DNA of 64,000 bases from contig SPAW01000011.1 of NCBI GenBank assembly GCA_005239465.1, positions 3,196 through 67,195 on the forward strand, read 5' to 3'. A program made the position numbers and the translations under genes. Origin of the DNA: Nitrospira sp. (GTDB lineage Bacteria; Nitrospirota; Nitrospiria; Nitrospirales; Nitrospiraceae). Positions 7,646-15,823 of the stretch are shown here, piece by piece. The notes under the pieces were generated by a model, which searched no databases, was not told the DNA's origin, and was given only the letters and a program-made list of their open reading frames with translations. The stretch's first letter is position 1; every line of letters starts with the position of its first letter.

Positions 7646-8860
7646 ATGGCGGTGTTTGCCTACAGAGTCGCCCGACCTGATGGATCCACCCTCGATGGCC
7701 AAGTCGAGGGCGAGGATGAAACGCTGGTTCGCACCAAATTAGAATCCCAAGGATTACTGGTCTTCAAGCTCCACCGCCGAGGGATCGGTTCGGCGGCGAT
7801 GTCTGGAAAGTCATGGTCGTGGGGCAGGCTTCCGCTGGGGGAGTTCTTGGTGTTCAACCAAGAGTTGTTGGCCCTCGTGAAGTCCGGGTTGCCGATATTG
7901 CGTGTGTGGGATCTGCTGATCGAGCGTGCCGGTCATGCGGGATTTCAGCAGGCGCTGCGCGATGTGCGGGAAGATATTCGAGGTGGATCATCGGCCTCAG
8001 ACGCGCTGGCCAAACATCCCTCTTATTTTCCCGAGCTCTACATTGCGACGGTGAAAGCGGGCGAGCAGTCAGGAAATCTCCCGGAAGTGCTCCAGCGGTA
8101 TATCACGTATCTGAAGCTCATGATTGGTCTGCGCCAAAAGGTGATAAAGGCACTCTCCTATCCGATGTTTCTCATCTTAATCGGGCTGGCCGTGATCGGA
8201 TTCTTATTGACCTACGTCATGCCGACCTTTGTGTCGGTCTATGGGGAGTCAGCGAAGACATTGCCGTGGGCGACCCAATCACTGCTCGATCTGGTAAAAA
8301 ATGCAGAGTCGCGGCTTCTGCCTATGGCCATGCTCGTGATCGGTCTCGTTCTCGGGGTTCGTGCCTATTATGCTACACCGGCTGGTCATCTCGCGATCGA
8401 TCGGCTCATTCTGAAGTTCCCGCTTTTTGGTCCCATTGCGATCAAGCACAATACGGTGCAGCTGACTCGAACGCTTGGAACAATTCTCGCTAGTGGGACT
8501 CCTTTAGTTGATGCATTGCAGAACGCACGGGGAGCCGTTTCGAATCGATGGATCTCACAGGGGATGGTGGGGGCGGTCAATGAGATTCGTGAGGGGGTTA
8601 CTCTGGCGGCAGCCTTGGATCGTCCTAAGGTGCTTCCAAGATTGGCGATAGCGATGTTATCGGTTGGGGAAGAAACAGGCTCACTCGATGCGATGCTGCG
8701 AGACGTCGCAGAGTTTTACGAAGCCGATCTCGATACCAGACTCACCCAGGTCACGACGTGGATCGAGCCTGCCTTGTTGCTTGTCATGGGAGTTCTGGTC
8801 GGCGGTATTGTTATCGTCATGTATCTGCCGGTGTTTCAGATGGCTGGTACGGTCGGATAG
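7646..8860 (+). CDS. gspF: Inner-membrane platform protein GspF/PilC family
   Basis: The 404-aa product has two T2SSF domains: GEFLVFNQELLALVKSGLPI near residue 65 and KHNTVQLTRTLGTILASGTP near 270. Transmembrane segments occur at about 168-190, 223-240 and 372-395. ATG 7646 follows GAAGG at 7631. GspF couples the GspE ATPase to pseudopilus assembly in the inner membrane. It is separated from the LysM lipoprotein gene by 41 nt and followed by gspE, the normal order inverted (GspE usually precedes GspF). Confidence 0.9.
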   Translation: MAVFAYRVARPDGSTLDGQVEGEDETLVRTKLESQGLLVFKLHRRGIGSAAMSGKSWSWGRLPLGEFLVFNQELLALVKSGLPILRVWDLLIERAGHAGFQQALRDVREDIRGGSSASDALAKHPSYFPELYIATVKAGEQSGNLPEVLQRYITYLKLMIGLRQKVIKALSYPMFLILIGLAVIGFLLTYVMPTFVSVYGESAKTLPWATQSLLDLVKNAESRLLPMAMLVIGLVLGVRAYYATPAGHLAIDRLILKFPLFGPIAIKHNTVQLTRTLGTILASGTPLVDALQNARGAVSNRWISQGMVGAVNEIREGVTLAAALDRPKVLPRLAIAMLSVGEETGSLDAMLRDVAEFYEADLDTRLTQVTTWIEPALLLVMGVLVGGIVIVMYLPVFQMAGTVG

Positions 8861-8920
8861 ATCGTGCGGAGGGCGGGATGCAGCGTATGAAGCGGGGCAC
8901 AATGGCGCAGGAGGTGCCGC

Positions 8921-10648
8921 ATGGCGCGTAGCCTTGCCAGGCCATCTCTCGCAGAGGTGTTAGTCAGCCAGGGCGTGGTCCCGAAGCAGACGGTCGAGGA
9001 TGCACTTCATCGACTGGGCGGAGTGGCGGCAACGTTGGGGCAAACCTTGATGGGAGAGGGACTCCTCTCCGAGGATCAGCTGGCTCGCGCACTGGCTGCT
9101 CAGTATGGGCATCCCTACGATCCGCTGACGGATTTTCGGGTCAACCCACAATACTACGAAACAATCTCCGTCAAGCTGATGCAGCGATTTCCGTTTGTGC
9201 CGATTGCCGAGCGCGCCGGCGTGCTGACCATTGCCATTGCGGATCCGCAGAACTTGTTGGGTCTTGACGAATTGGAACTCTTGATCGGGAAACCCCTTGA
9301 TCGAGTCGTCAGTTCCAAGAGCGCTATTCTTGCGGCGCTGGAACGTAGTGAAGGGTCCAGCCAAGCGCTCCGTGAACTCGAAGCGGAGTATCGATCAGTC
9401 TTAGTCAAAGAAGATGATCGAGGCGAGGAAATCCTTACCGTCGATCATGCTGCGGAAGACCAGAGTCCTGCCGTCAAGCTGCTCGATTCTATTCTTCTCA
9501 GCGCGATGCAGCGTCGCGCAAGCGACATCCACATCGAAGCGGCCGACCGAGCGACCAAGGTCAAGCTTCGTGTGGACGGCATCCTCATTCCGGCCATGGA
9601 ACCGCTCGATATTCGGTTGCATGCGCCCTTGGTGTCGCGCCTCAAAGTCATGTCTGAACTGGATATCGCAGAGCGTCGAGTGCCGCAAGACGGCAGTTTT
9701 CGAATGAGGCTGGATCGAAAGACCGTAGATTTTCGTGTGTCCATCCTACCCAGTGTCTACGGCGAATCAGTGGTGATCAGAATTTTGGATCGTGAATCCA
9801 TCACGACGGGCGTATCGGCCTTGAAGCTTGAGCGGTTGGGATTCAATCCCGAGGATCTGAAGCGGTTCCGGCGAGCGATCACGCGCCCCTACGGCATGGT
9901 CTTAGCCACGGGGCCGACGGGAAGCGGAAAGACGACGACGTTGTATGCCGCCATTTCGGAGATGAACACACTCGAAGACAAGTTGATTACGATCGAAGAT
10001 CCGGTTGAATACCAGCTCTCGGGGGTAGTCCAGATTCCCGTTAACGAGAAGAAAGGACTTACCTTTGCGCGAGGCCTCCGATCCATCCTTCGCCATGACC
10101 CCGACAAGATCATGGTCGGCGAAATCCGGGATGCTGAGACAGCGCAGATTGCCATACAGTCGGCTCTCACCGGCCATCTAGTGCTGACCACGGTCCATGC
10201 GAATAACGTATTCGATGTGATCGGGCGCTTTGCCTCGATGGGCATCGACGCCTACAACTTTCTCGCCGCACTCAACTGCGTCTTGGCGCAACGATTGGTC
10301 CGTATTCTCTGTCCATCTTGTCGAGCCCCGATCAAGGTCGAACAGACCATCATGGAAGAATCAGGATTGGCTTACGAACAATATAAGGACACCTTGTTCT
10401 ATGAAGGGAAAGGCTGTCCGCAGTGCCATGGCACCGGCTACCGCGGTCGGAAATGCATCACGGAATTCCTGGACCTGACCGATGAGATCAAGGAGATGAT
10501 TCTCGCGGAGCGGCCACTCTCGGAAATCCGGTATCGCGCGGTTACGGACGGAATGATCACGCTTCGGCAATCAGCGCTGAAGAAAGTGCTGAACGGTGAG
10601 ACGTCGTTGCGTGAGATCAATCGCGTAACCTTTAGCGAGGAAGGGTAA
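8921..10648 (+). CDS. gspE: Secretion/pilus assembly ATPase GspE/PilB
   Basis: AGGAGGT at 8909-8915 precedes ATG 8921. The 575-aa protein has an N-terminal MshEN-type domain (residues 10-150) and an N2 domain (RRASDIHIEA). The Walker A is GPTGSGKTTT, the Asp box is near TIEDPVEYQL, and Walker B/His box reads MVGEIRDAETA ... LTTVHANN. A zinc-binding CPSC...CPQC pair lies near residue 465-505. All key ATPase residues are present. It powers pseudopilus extension from the cytoplasm. Only this one motor ATPase is visible; no PilT retraction ATPase is present, which favours a secretion role. Confidence 0.93.
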   Translation: MARSLARPSLAEVLVSQGVVPKQTVEDALHRLGGVAATLGQTLMGEGLLSEDQLARALAAQYGHPYDPLTDFRVNPQYYETISVKLMQRFPFVPIAERAGVLTIAIADPQNLLGLDELELLIGKPLDRVVSSKSAILAALERSEGSSQALRELEAEYRSVLVKEDDRGEEILTVDHAAEDQSPAVKLLDSILLSAMQRRASDIHIEAADRATKVKLRVDGILIPAMEPLDIRLHAPLVSRLKVMSELDIAERRVPQDGSFRMRLDRKTVDFRVSILPSVYGESVVIRILDRESITTGVSALKLERLGFNPEDLKRFRRAITRPYGMVLATGPTGSGKTTTLYAAISEMNTLEDKLITIEDPVEYQLSGVVQIPVNEKKGLTFARGLRSILRHDPDKIMVGEIRDAETAQIAIQSALTGHLVLTTVHANNVFDVIGRFASMGIDAYNFLAALNCVLAQRLVRILCPSCRAPIKVEQTIMEESGLAYEQYKDTLFYEGKGCPQCHGTGYRGRKCITEFLDLTDEIKEMILAERPLSEIRYRAVTDGMITLRQSALKKVLNGETSLREINRVTFSEEG

Positions 10649-10651
10649 GCC

Positions 10652-11647
10652 ATGTGGGGATGGGTCAGCACCCGGCCGCAGCGTTGTTTGAAATTCGGGG
10701 CAGACTCCGTGGCGTGGGCCGAAACGGAACGAAATTGGCTGGGACAGCGACAGCATCGGTGTGTGATGTCCCCGCTTTCGGACGGTATGGTGAAGCTGTC
10801 TCCAGCGGATCAGAATCTATCGGATCTCTCGACATTGCAGGGCCGCATTCGCGCCCTTACTGGCGCCGGCCCAGAGGCGCAGATTGCGGGGCAATCTCTT
10901 GTGTCAGACCTTCCGCGGCGGATTGTGTTACTCCTCCCTGATGCCGCGGTCCGCGCCGTGGTGTTGCATCTTGACCAGCTTCCCGCGAAACGAGAAGAGC
11001 GTGATGCTTTGATCCGATGGCGACTGGGGCAGGAGCAGCTTTTTCCGTTGGGTGGGGCAAAGGTAGTGTCGCAAGTGTTTCATGGCCTGCCGAGGAGCGA
11101 GAGCCGAACCCACACCGTGCTGGCTGTGGCGATTCAGGAATCTGTGCTGAATCAGTATGAAACATTCTGTGAATCCGTTGGATTGATCCCTCATGAAGTC
11201 GGGATAACCAGCTTGCGGCTCTTCGATCTGTGGCGGAAGGCCTCCGGTGGATCGGACTGGCAGCGGCGGAATTTTCTATGGGCCAATTTGTCGGATCGAG
11301 CGTTGACGACGATGGTTTTTCAACGGGGGCGTTTGCTGTTCTATCGTTGCAAACTCCTGGGGGGTGATGCCGCGGCGGTCAGTGCGAAGACCGACATGCT
11401 AGACAAAATCCTCGCAGAATGCGGAGCCTCGTTGGACGTCTGTCAGCAACGACACCCCTCCGCCGTCATCAAAGAAGCAGTTGTGTGTGCCGATGGAGAC
11501 CTATCAGCCTTGCAAGCGCAGGTTGAGGCTGGTCTTGATTTGTCTGTCGAGCAATTGGGATGGAGATCGGTCGAGGCGCTTGGCTGGGTGACGAAGGGGA
11601 GCCATCGGAGCATGACCTCATTGGCTGCAATGGCGGGAGTGTCCTAG
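10652..11647 (+). CDS. PilM/GspL-like cytoplasmic assembly protein
   Basis: The 331-aa protein starts 3 nt after gspE. It has an actin-like fold signature of weak conservation: an N-terminal LKFGADSVAWAE, a middle IVLLLPDAAVRAVVL, and ANLSDRALTTMVFQRGRLLFYR resembling the second phosphate loop region. No membrane segment is seen, so it fits cytoplasmic PilM better than full-length GspL. It ends MTSLAAMAGVS. In type IV pili PilM binds the N-terminus of PilN, and the next gene is PilN-like. A 261-bp palindromic repeat follows the stop immediately and separates it from its partner. Confidence 0.68.
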   Translation: MWGWVSTRPQRCLKFGADSVAWAETERNWLGQRQHRCVMSPLSDGMVKLSPADQNLSDLSTLQGRIRALTGAGPEAQIAGQSLVSDLPRRIVLLLPDAAVRAVVLHLDQLPAKREERDALIRWRLGQEQLFPLGGAKVVSQVFHGLPRSESRTHTVLAVAIQESVLNQYETFCESVGLIPHEVGITSLRLFDLWRKASGGSDWQRRNFLWANLSDRALTTMVFQRGRLLFYRCKLLGGDAAAVSAKTDMLDKILAECGASLDVCQQRHPSAVIKEAVVCADGDLSALQAQVEAGLDLSVEQLGWRSVEALGWVTKGSHRSMTSLAAMAGVS

Positions 11648-11908
11648 CAGGATGTTGAAAAAGTCCGCCAGCTTTGTTCTCGCGTCGCTCAGAGGCTCTA
11701 CGGGACTGGCTCCGGCATCGCCGGACTTCGGCGAGCTCAGCCGAGCCGTGCCTGTCCCGCTATTCGACGGGGACAGTCGCCGGTCGGAAGGGACTTCGGC
11801 GAGCTCCCCTCGACAGGCTCGGGGCCTGAGCTTGCCGAAGGCAGTCGAGCCGCGACCGTCCCCTCGCTCGCTGCGGCCGCGCTGGACGACCTTTTTGAAC
11901 ATCCCGCG
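11648..11908. repeat. Stop-codon-abutting palindromic repeat, copy 1
   Basis: The left arm begins directly after the TAG of the PilM-like gene (CAGGATGTTGAAAAAG) and pairs with CTTTTTGAACATCCCG at the right end. The centre includes a nested GGGGACAGTCGCC palindrome (11769-11863). It interrupts an operon and may alter the start of the downstream gene. Confidence 0.8.
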
Positions 11909-11980
11909 GGCTGTTCTGTGGGCATCATGGACACCCTGCGTTCCGATTGCCGCTGGGGTCGCAAAAGGTTTTTCAATAAT

Positions 11981-12628
11981 ATGCTAGTTATGGGACTGAC
12001 GCATTTTTCGATTGGACAGCTTGTCGAGCCGCTCAGGCATATTCCAATGCTGGGCGGCACCAACGACCAGTTCCACATTAACTTAAGCAGTCGGTATCGG
12101 CCCGCTATGGCTCCGCTCCGAATGCTGTTGGTCGGAAGTTGTGCCATGCTCTTGCTGGGCATCTTCTGGAGTTTCGGCCAGGCGGTCTTGGCATATCAAG
12201 AATCCTTGACCATCGCAGCAGAACTTGATCGAGCCCGCCAACAGGACGACCAACTGGTCGTCGAGGCTCGGCAAGAGGGAATTGATTTGTCCGAAGGGGC
12301 GTTACAGCGACTGCCTGCTGAGGTAGACCTGGCCAATCAGCTGCTCGAAAAGAGAATGTTTTCCTGGACAAAGTTTCTGACCGGATTAGAGCAAGCGATC
12401 CCCCCGCGGCTCGCGCTCAGTAGCGTTCGTCTCGACACGGGCGGTACCACGGTTCATCTCACGGGAACTGCCATGAGCTTGGAAGACATTACGGCCTTCA
12501 CGGTCGGACTTCAAGATCATCCCACGTTCAAGGATCCGGTGCTGGCGCAGCATCGCGCGGGGACGAACGGGCTGGTGGAATTCGACGTCACCCTGCGATA
12601 TCGCCGGGAAGGAGCCTTAGGCCTATGA
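11981..12628 (+). CDS. PilN-like inner-membrane protein
   Basis: The open frame extends upstream to 11918 inside or beside the repeat, so the true start is uncertain; ATGs occur at 11981, 11990 and 12047. The segment FHINLSSRYRPA resembles the PilN N-terminal motif (INLLP..R) that binds PilM, which argues for 12047 or slightly upstream. One transmembrane helix (LRMLLVGSCAMLLLGIFW) is followed by a coiled coil and a ferredoxin-like periplasmic domain. The stop overlaps the next start by 4 nt. It should form a heterodimer with the PilO-like protein encoded next. Confidence 0.65.
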   Translation: MLVMGLTHFSIGQLVEPLRHIPMLGGTNDQFHINLSSRYRPAMAPLRMLLVGSCAMLLLGIFWSFGQAVLAYQESLTIAAELDRARQQDDQLVVEARQEGIDLSEGALQRLPAEVDLANQLLEKRMFSWTKFLTGLEQAIPPRLALSSVRLDTGGTTVHLTGTAMSLEDITAFTVGLQDHPTFKDPVLAQHRAGTNGLVEFDVTLRYRREGALGL

Positions 12629-13197
12629 GAGATCGCCTTCTTCTTGTGTTGCAGCAGCCGTTCGCACCCTTGCTGCCGTGGGTGGGAATCGCGCTAGGTC
12701 TTCTGCTCATGCTTTTCTTAGTGCATGATGTCGGCGTGGTGGGTGCCGAATCTAAGCGGGAGCGCTTGGAGAAAGAGTGGACCGCGACGCGGCAGATGCT
12801 TATGCATCATCGAGAGGCAAGGAAAGCGAGAAAAGATCTAAACCTCGTGTGGGCAGTGCTGCCCGCCGAGCGAGATTTCGCCCCCTTGGCGTTGGGCATT
12901 TCGGATGAGGCGAAGCGCGATCGAGTCACCTTGCCGGCATTGTCCTACAAGACAGAGCCGACTCTCGTGGCCAATACGAGTAAAGGGCTGTTGCAGGGTT
13001 CGATGAGCGGGCGATACGAAGATCTCCGCCGATTCATCTATGACTTGGAAACGGCTGAAGAGCTTCTGTTTATCGAGGATCTCGAATTGGCTCGGGTCGG
13101 GGGCGCGCAGGATCAGACGCTGACGTTTACCATCAAAATCGTCACGTATCTCCGTGCTGAAGCGGCAAGGCCCGCTGAGCAGGAGCCCGCCAAGTAA
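12625..13197 (+). CDS. PilO/GspM-like inner-membrane protein
   Basis: ATGA overlap with the PilN-like gene indicates coupling. The 190-aa chain has one N-terminal transmembrane helix (GIALGLLLMLFLVHDVGVV), a coiled coil near residues 45-75, and a C-terminal ferredoxin-like fold (SMSGRYEDLRRFIYDLE, FIEDLEL). This layout matches PilO and GspM. It probably pairs with the PilN-like protein to form the alignment complex between cytoplasmic PilM and the outer-membrane secretin. Confidence 0.65.
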   Translation: MRDRLLLVLQQPFAPLLPWVGIALGLLLMLFLVHDVGVVGAESKRERLEKEWTATRQMLMHHREARKARKDLNLVWAVLPAERDFAPLALGISDEAKRDRVTLPALSYKTEPTLVANTSKGLLQGSMSGRYEDLRRFIYDLETAEELLFIEDLELARVGGAQDQTLTFTIKIVTYLRAEAARPAEQEPAK

Positions 13198-13199
13198 CC

Positions 13200-13787
13200 A
13201 TGGATGCGAAGAGAAAAGCCGTTCTCGCTGCCGTCTTGATACTTGTGTGGGTGGGACTTGCTGCCTGGCAGTGGGGGGGTTTGAAGGAGCCGGTCCGTGT
13301 CCCGCTCACGAATGTCACCGGTCCTGCATCCTCTGGTCAACTCACGAAGACGAAGGCGAGTAGCTTGCGCGTGAATCTTGAGTTGCTCGCGTCGGCGCGT
13401 ACCCAACGGGAGGCGACTTTTACGGCTCCTCGGAATATTTTTGCGGTTCCCAACCCAGATGGGACGCTCCCCGTCGGCAATGAGGCAGCCCAGGTGAGTG
13501 AGCTAGGTCCAGTCTCAGACCAAGCATTACTGCAACAAGCGGCTGTGGTGGAGTTGGCGCAGTATCGGTACCTTGGGTTTCTTCGAGTGGGCGAGAGCCG
13601 AAAGAAGAATAAGGACATCGCCGTACTCAGCAAGAACGAAGATGTGGTGGTCGTGAAAGTCGGCGATCACGTTGAAGAGCATCTGGTGCTCACGGCGATC
13701 ACCCCGGAGAGTGTGACGATCCGAGATATCGGCACCCGCATCGATCAAACAGTGCCATTGTCCGAAGAGCCGCCTGCTCAGCAGTGA
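13200..13787 (+). CDS. GspC/PilP-like periplasmic bridge protein
   Basis: The gene starts 2 nt after the PilO-like stop. The 195-aa protein has an N-terminal membrane helix (AVLAAVLILVWVGLAAW), a spacer, and a C-terminal beta domain (YRYLGFLRVGESRKKN, VVVKVGDHVEEHLVLTAI) like the HR domain of GspC or PilP that contacts the secretin N0 domain. The repeated 'KVGDHV ... TPESV' pattern fits that family. The position after PilM/N/O-like genes supports the assignment; the choice between GspC and PilP is open. Confidence 0.62.
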   Translation: MDAKRKAVLAAVLILVWVGLAAWQWGGLKEPVRVPLTNVTGPASSGQLTKTKASSLRVNLELLASARTQREATFTAPRNIFAVPNPDGTLPVGNEAAQVSELGPVSDQALLQQAAVVELAQYRYLGFLRVGESRKKNKDIAVLSKNEDVVVVKVGDHVEEHLVLTAITPESVTIRDIGTRIDQTVPLSEEPPAQQ

Positions 13788-13796
13788 CCGACACCC

Positions 13797-14420
13797 ATGC
13801 CGATCAACCAGGCATCATTGAAACGCGGAGAGTGCGGCTTCTCGTACATCATGTTAATGATCGCCATCGTCATAATGGGGGTGGCGATGTCGGTGGCCGC
13901 TCGACAGTGGAAGACGATGGTACAACGGGAATTGGAAGCAGATCTGCTGGCCAAAGGTATAGAGATACAGAACGCACTTGCCCTTTACTCTACCTCGATC
14001 AAGGCCGGGAGAGTCATGCCCGGCGAGGTTTACCCCCCAACGCTGGCCGACCTGACCAGGCTTCCAAAGCCTTTCCTCAGAAAGGTCTACCTCGATCCGG
14101 TTGGACATGGGGAATGGGAATTGGTGCGTGCACCCACAGGCGGCATCATGGGGGTCCGGAGCAAGAGCAAGAGCAGGCCGATCAAGCAGCACAATTTTCC
14201 GCTTGCCGTCCGCCATTTCGATGGGAAGCCGACCCATTATGACTGGGTGTTCCAATACCCCAACCCTTCCATGGCTGCGCTGGCCCCACCAGTCACGCAG
14301 CCGTTGCCCGCTACTCCAGGGCAGCCCACTGCTCCAGGCGGAACGATGAGCCCGTCCAGCCCTTCTTCTCCAACGGACGCTACACCACCTCCAGCGACTC
14401 CCCCAGTCGCCACGCCATAG
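13797..14420 (+). CDS. Atypical pseudopilin-like protein with Pro-rich tail
   Basis: The leader MPINQASLKRGECG precedes FSYIMLMIAIVIMGVAMSVA, a prepilin-like helix, but the residue at +5 is not glutamate (FSYIM), so processing or packing may differ. The 207-aa body has HFDGKPTHYDW, and the last 45 residues are Pro/Thr/Ser-rich. It may be a tip-type (GspK/GspI-like) minor pseudopilin lacking E5. It is the last gene of the operon; a spacer with a promoter-like sequence follows. Confidence 0.62.
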   Translation: MPINQASLKRGECGFSYIMLMIAIVIMGVAMSVAARQWKTMVQRELEADLLAKGIEIQNALALYSTSIKAGRVMPGEVYPPTLADLTRLPKPFLRKVYLDPVGHGEWELVRAPTGGIMGVRSKSKSRPIKQHNFPLAVRHFDGKPTHYDWVFQYPNPSMAALAPPVTQPLPATPGQPTAPGGTMSPSSPSSPTDATPPPATPPVATP

Positions 14421-14432
14421 CTGGGCGTTATC

Positions 14433-14462
14433 TTGACCCCTCTGATAGGGGCGGGGTATGCT
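14433..14462 (+). promoter_or_regulatory. Putative promoter of proA
   Basis: TTGACC (14433-14438) and TATGCT (14457-14462) are 18 bp apart, upstream of the proA GTG at 14519. A small CCCCTCTGATAGGGG hairpin lies inside the spacer. Consensus-based call only. Confidence 0.4.
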
Positions 14463-14518
14463 TTGCACATACGCCATCAGGCAGAAAACCGAATAGTTGT
14501 TACCAGAAGGGCCACGTT

Positions 14519-15823
14519 GTGGATACTGAACTGCAGAAGCCAGAAGAGCACGTTGAACCAGAACTGAAACCGATTCCGGAGTATGTCGAAGAGCTTGTCA
14601 CCAAGGCCAAGCGTGCTTCAGGGAAGCTGGCTGCCTTGTCAACCGCGGTCAAGAATCAGGCCCTTCTTGCGATGGCCGAGGCACTTGAGGCAAAGACAGA
14701 AGAGCTTCTCGCGGCGAATGAAGAAGATCTTGAATCGTTTGGGGTCATGCCGGAGAAAAAGGCGATGGCGGATCGCCTGCGCCTCACGGAGAAGCGGATC
14801 GCTGAAATGGCCGCCGGTATTCGTGAAGTGGCCAAGTTGCCCGATCCCTTGGGGATGACGCCCTCCATGTGGACAAGGCCGAACGGGATGCAGGTGGGAC
14901 GTGTACGCGTGCCCATTGGCGTGATCGGGATTATTTATGAGTCGCGTCCCAATGTGACTGCAGATTCGGCGGCCCTCTGTCTCAAATCCGGGAATGTTTG
15001 TGTGCTGCGGGGTGGCAGCGAGGCGATTCATTCCAATACGGCGATCGCCACCATCCTTTCTGATGCGGCTGAAAAGGCCGGTGTTCCAGCCGGCGCGATT
15101 ACGTTCGTCGGGCGATCGGAGCGTGAGTTGGTGCCGGTGTTGCTTAAGCAGGATCGGTTCATCGACTTGATCATTCCCCGTGGCGGCGAATCTCTCATGA
15201 AGACCATTGCCGAGCACTCGACCATTCCTGTCGTGAAGCACGATGCAGGGGTGTGCCACGTGTATGTAGATGCCACGGCGGATCCGGCGATGGCTGAATC
15301 GATTTGCGTCAATGCCAAGGCGCAACGACCTTCGACCTGCAATGCCATGGAGACGTTGCTCATCCACCAATCGATTGCGCGGACGTTGCTGCCTAAGCTG
15401 GCTGCAAGTCTCGTGGCGGCGAAGGTGGAAATTCGAGGGTGTCCCAAGACCTGCCAGTTGCTTCCCGAAGCGAAGCCGGCAAGCGAGCAGGATTACGGAA
15501 AAGAGTTTCTCGACCTGATTCTTGCGGTGAAAATCGTCAAGAACATGGACGAGGCGATGGAGCACATCGCTCAGTACGGGTCGCGGCACACGGAAGCCAT
15601 CATCACGTCGGACTATGGCCGTTCGATGCGGTTTCTCAAAGAAGTCGATGCCGGTGCCGTCTTCGTGAATGCCTCCACTCGACTCAATGACGGCTATCAG
15701 TTCGGTCTCGGGGCTGAAATCGGCATCAGTACCTCGCGGATCCATGCGCGAGGGCCCATGGGACTTGAGGAACTGACGTGCTTCAAGTTCATCGTACTGG
15801 GGAGCGGCCAGATCCGCGAGTAA
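14519..15823 (+). CDS. proA: Gamma-glutamyl phosphate reductase
   Basis: ProA reduces gamma-glutamyl phosphate to glutamate semialdehyde with NADPH in proline synthesis. The 434-aa chain has the family signatures RVPIGVIGIIYESRPNVT and the catalytic-cysteine region RPSTCNAMETLLIH, and it ends with GLGAEIGISTSRIHARGP, near-universal in ProA. GTG 14519 has AAGGG upstream. proB is not in the window. The next gene starts immediately after the stop, so the two are probably co-transcribed. Confidence 0.95.
   Translation: MDTELQKPEEHVEPELKPIPEYVEELVTKAKRASGKLAALSTAVKNQALLAMAEALEAKTEELLAANEEDLESFGVMPEKKAMADRLRLTEKRIAEMAAGIREVAKLPDPLGMTPSMWTRPNGMQVGRVRVPIGVIGIIYESRPNVTADSAALCLKSGNVCVLRGGSEAIHSNTAIATILSDAAEKAGVPAGAITFVGRSERELVPVLLKQDRFIDLIIPRGGESLMKTIAEHSTIPVVKHDAGVCHVYVDATADPAMAESICVNAKAQRPSTCNAMETLLIHQSIARTLLPKLAASLVAAKVEIRGCPKTCQLLPEAKPASEQDYGKEFLDLILAVKIVKNMDEAMEHIAQYGSRHTEAIITSDYGRSMRFLKEVDAGAVFVNASTRLNDGYQFGLGAEIGISTSRIHARGPMGLEELTCFKFIVLGSGQIRE

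Noticed and set aside
11652-11987. 111-codon frame starting MLKKSASFVLASLRGS
   Set aside because: It is the translated stop-codon repeat; the same peptide start appears in repeat copy 4.
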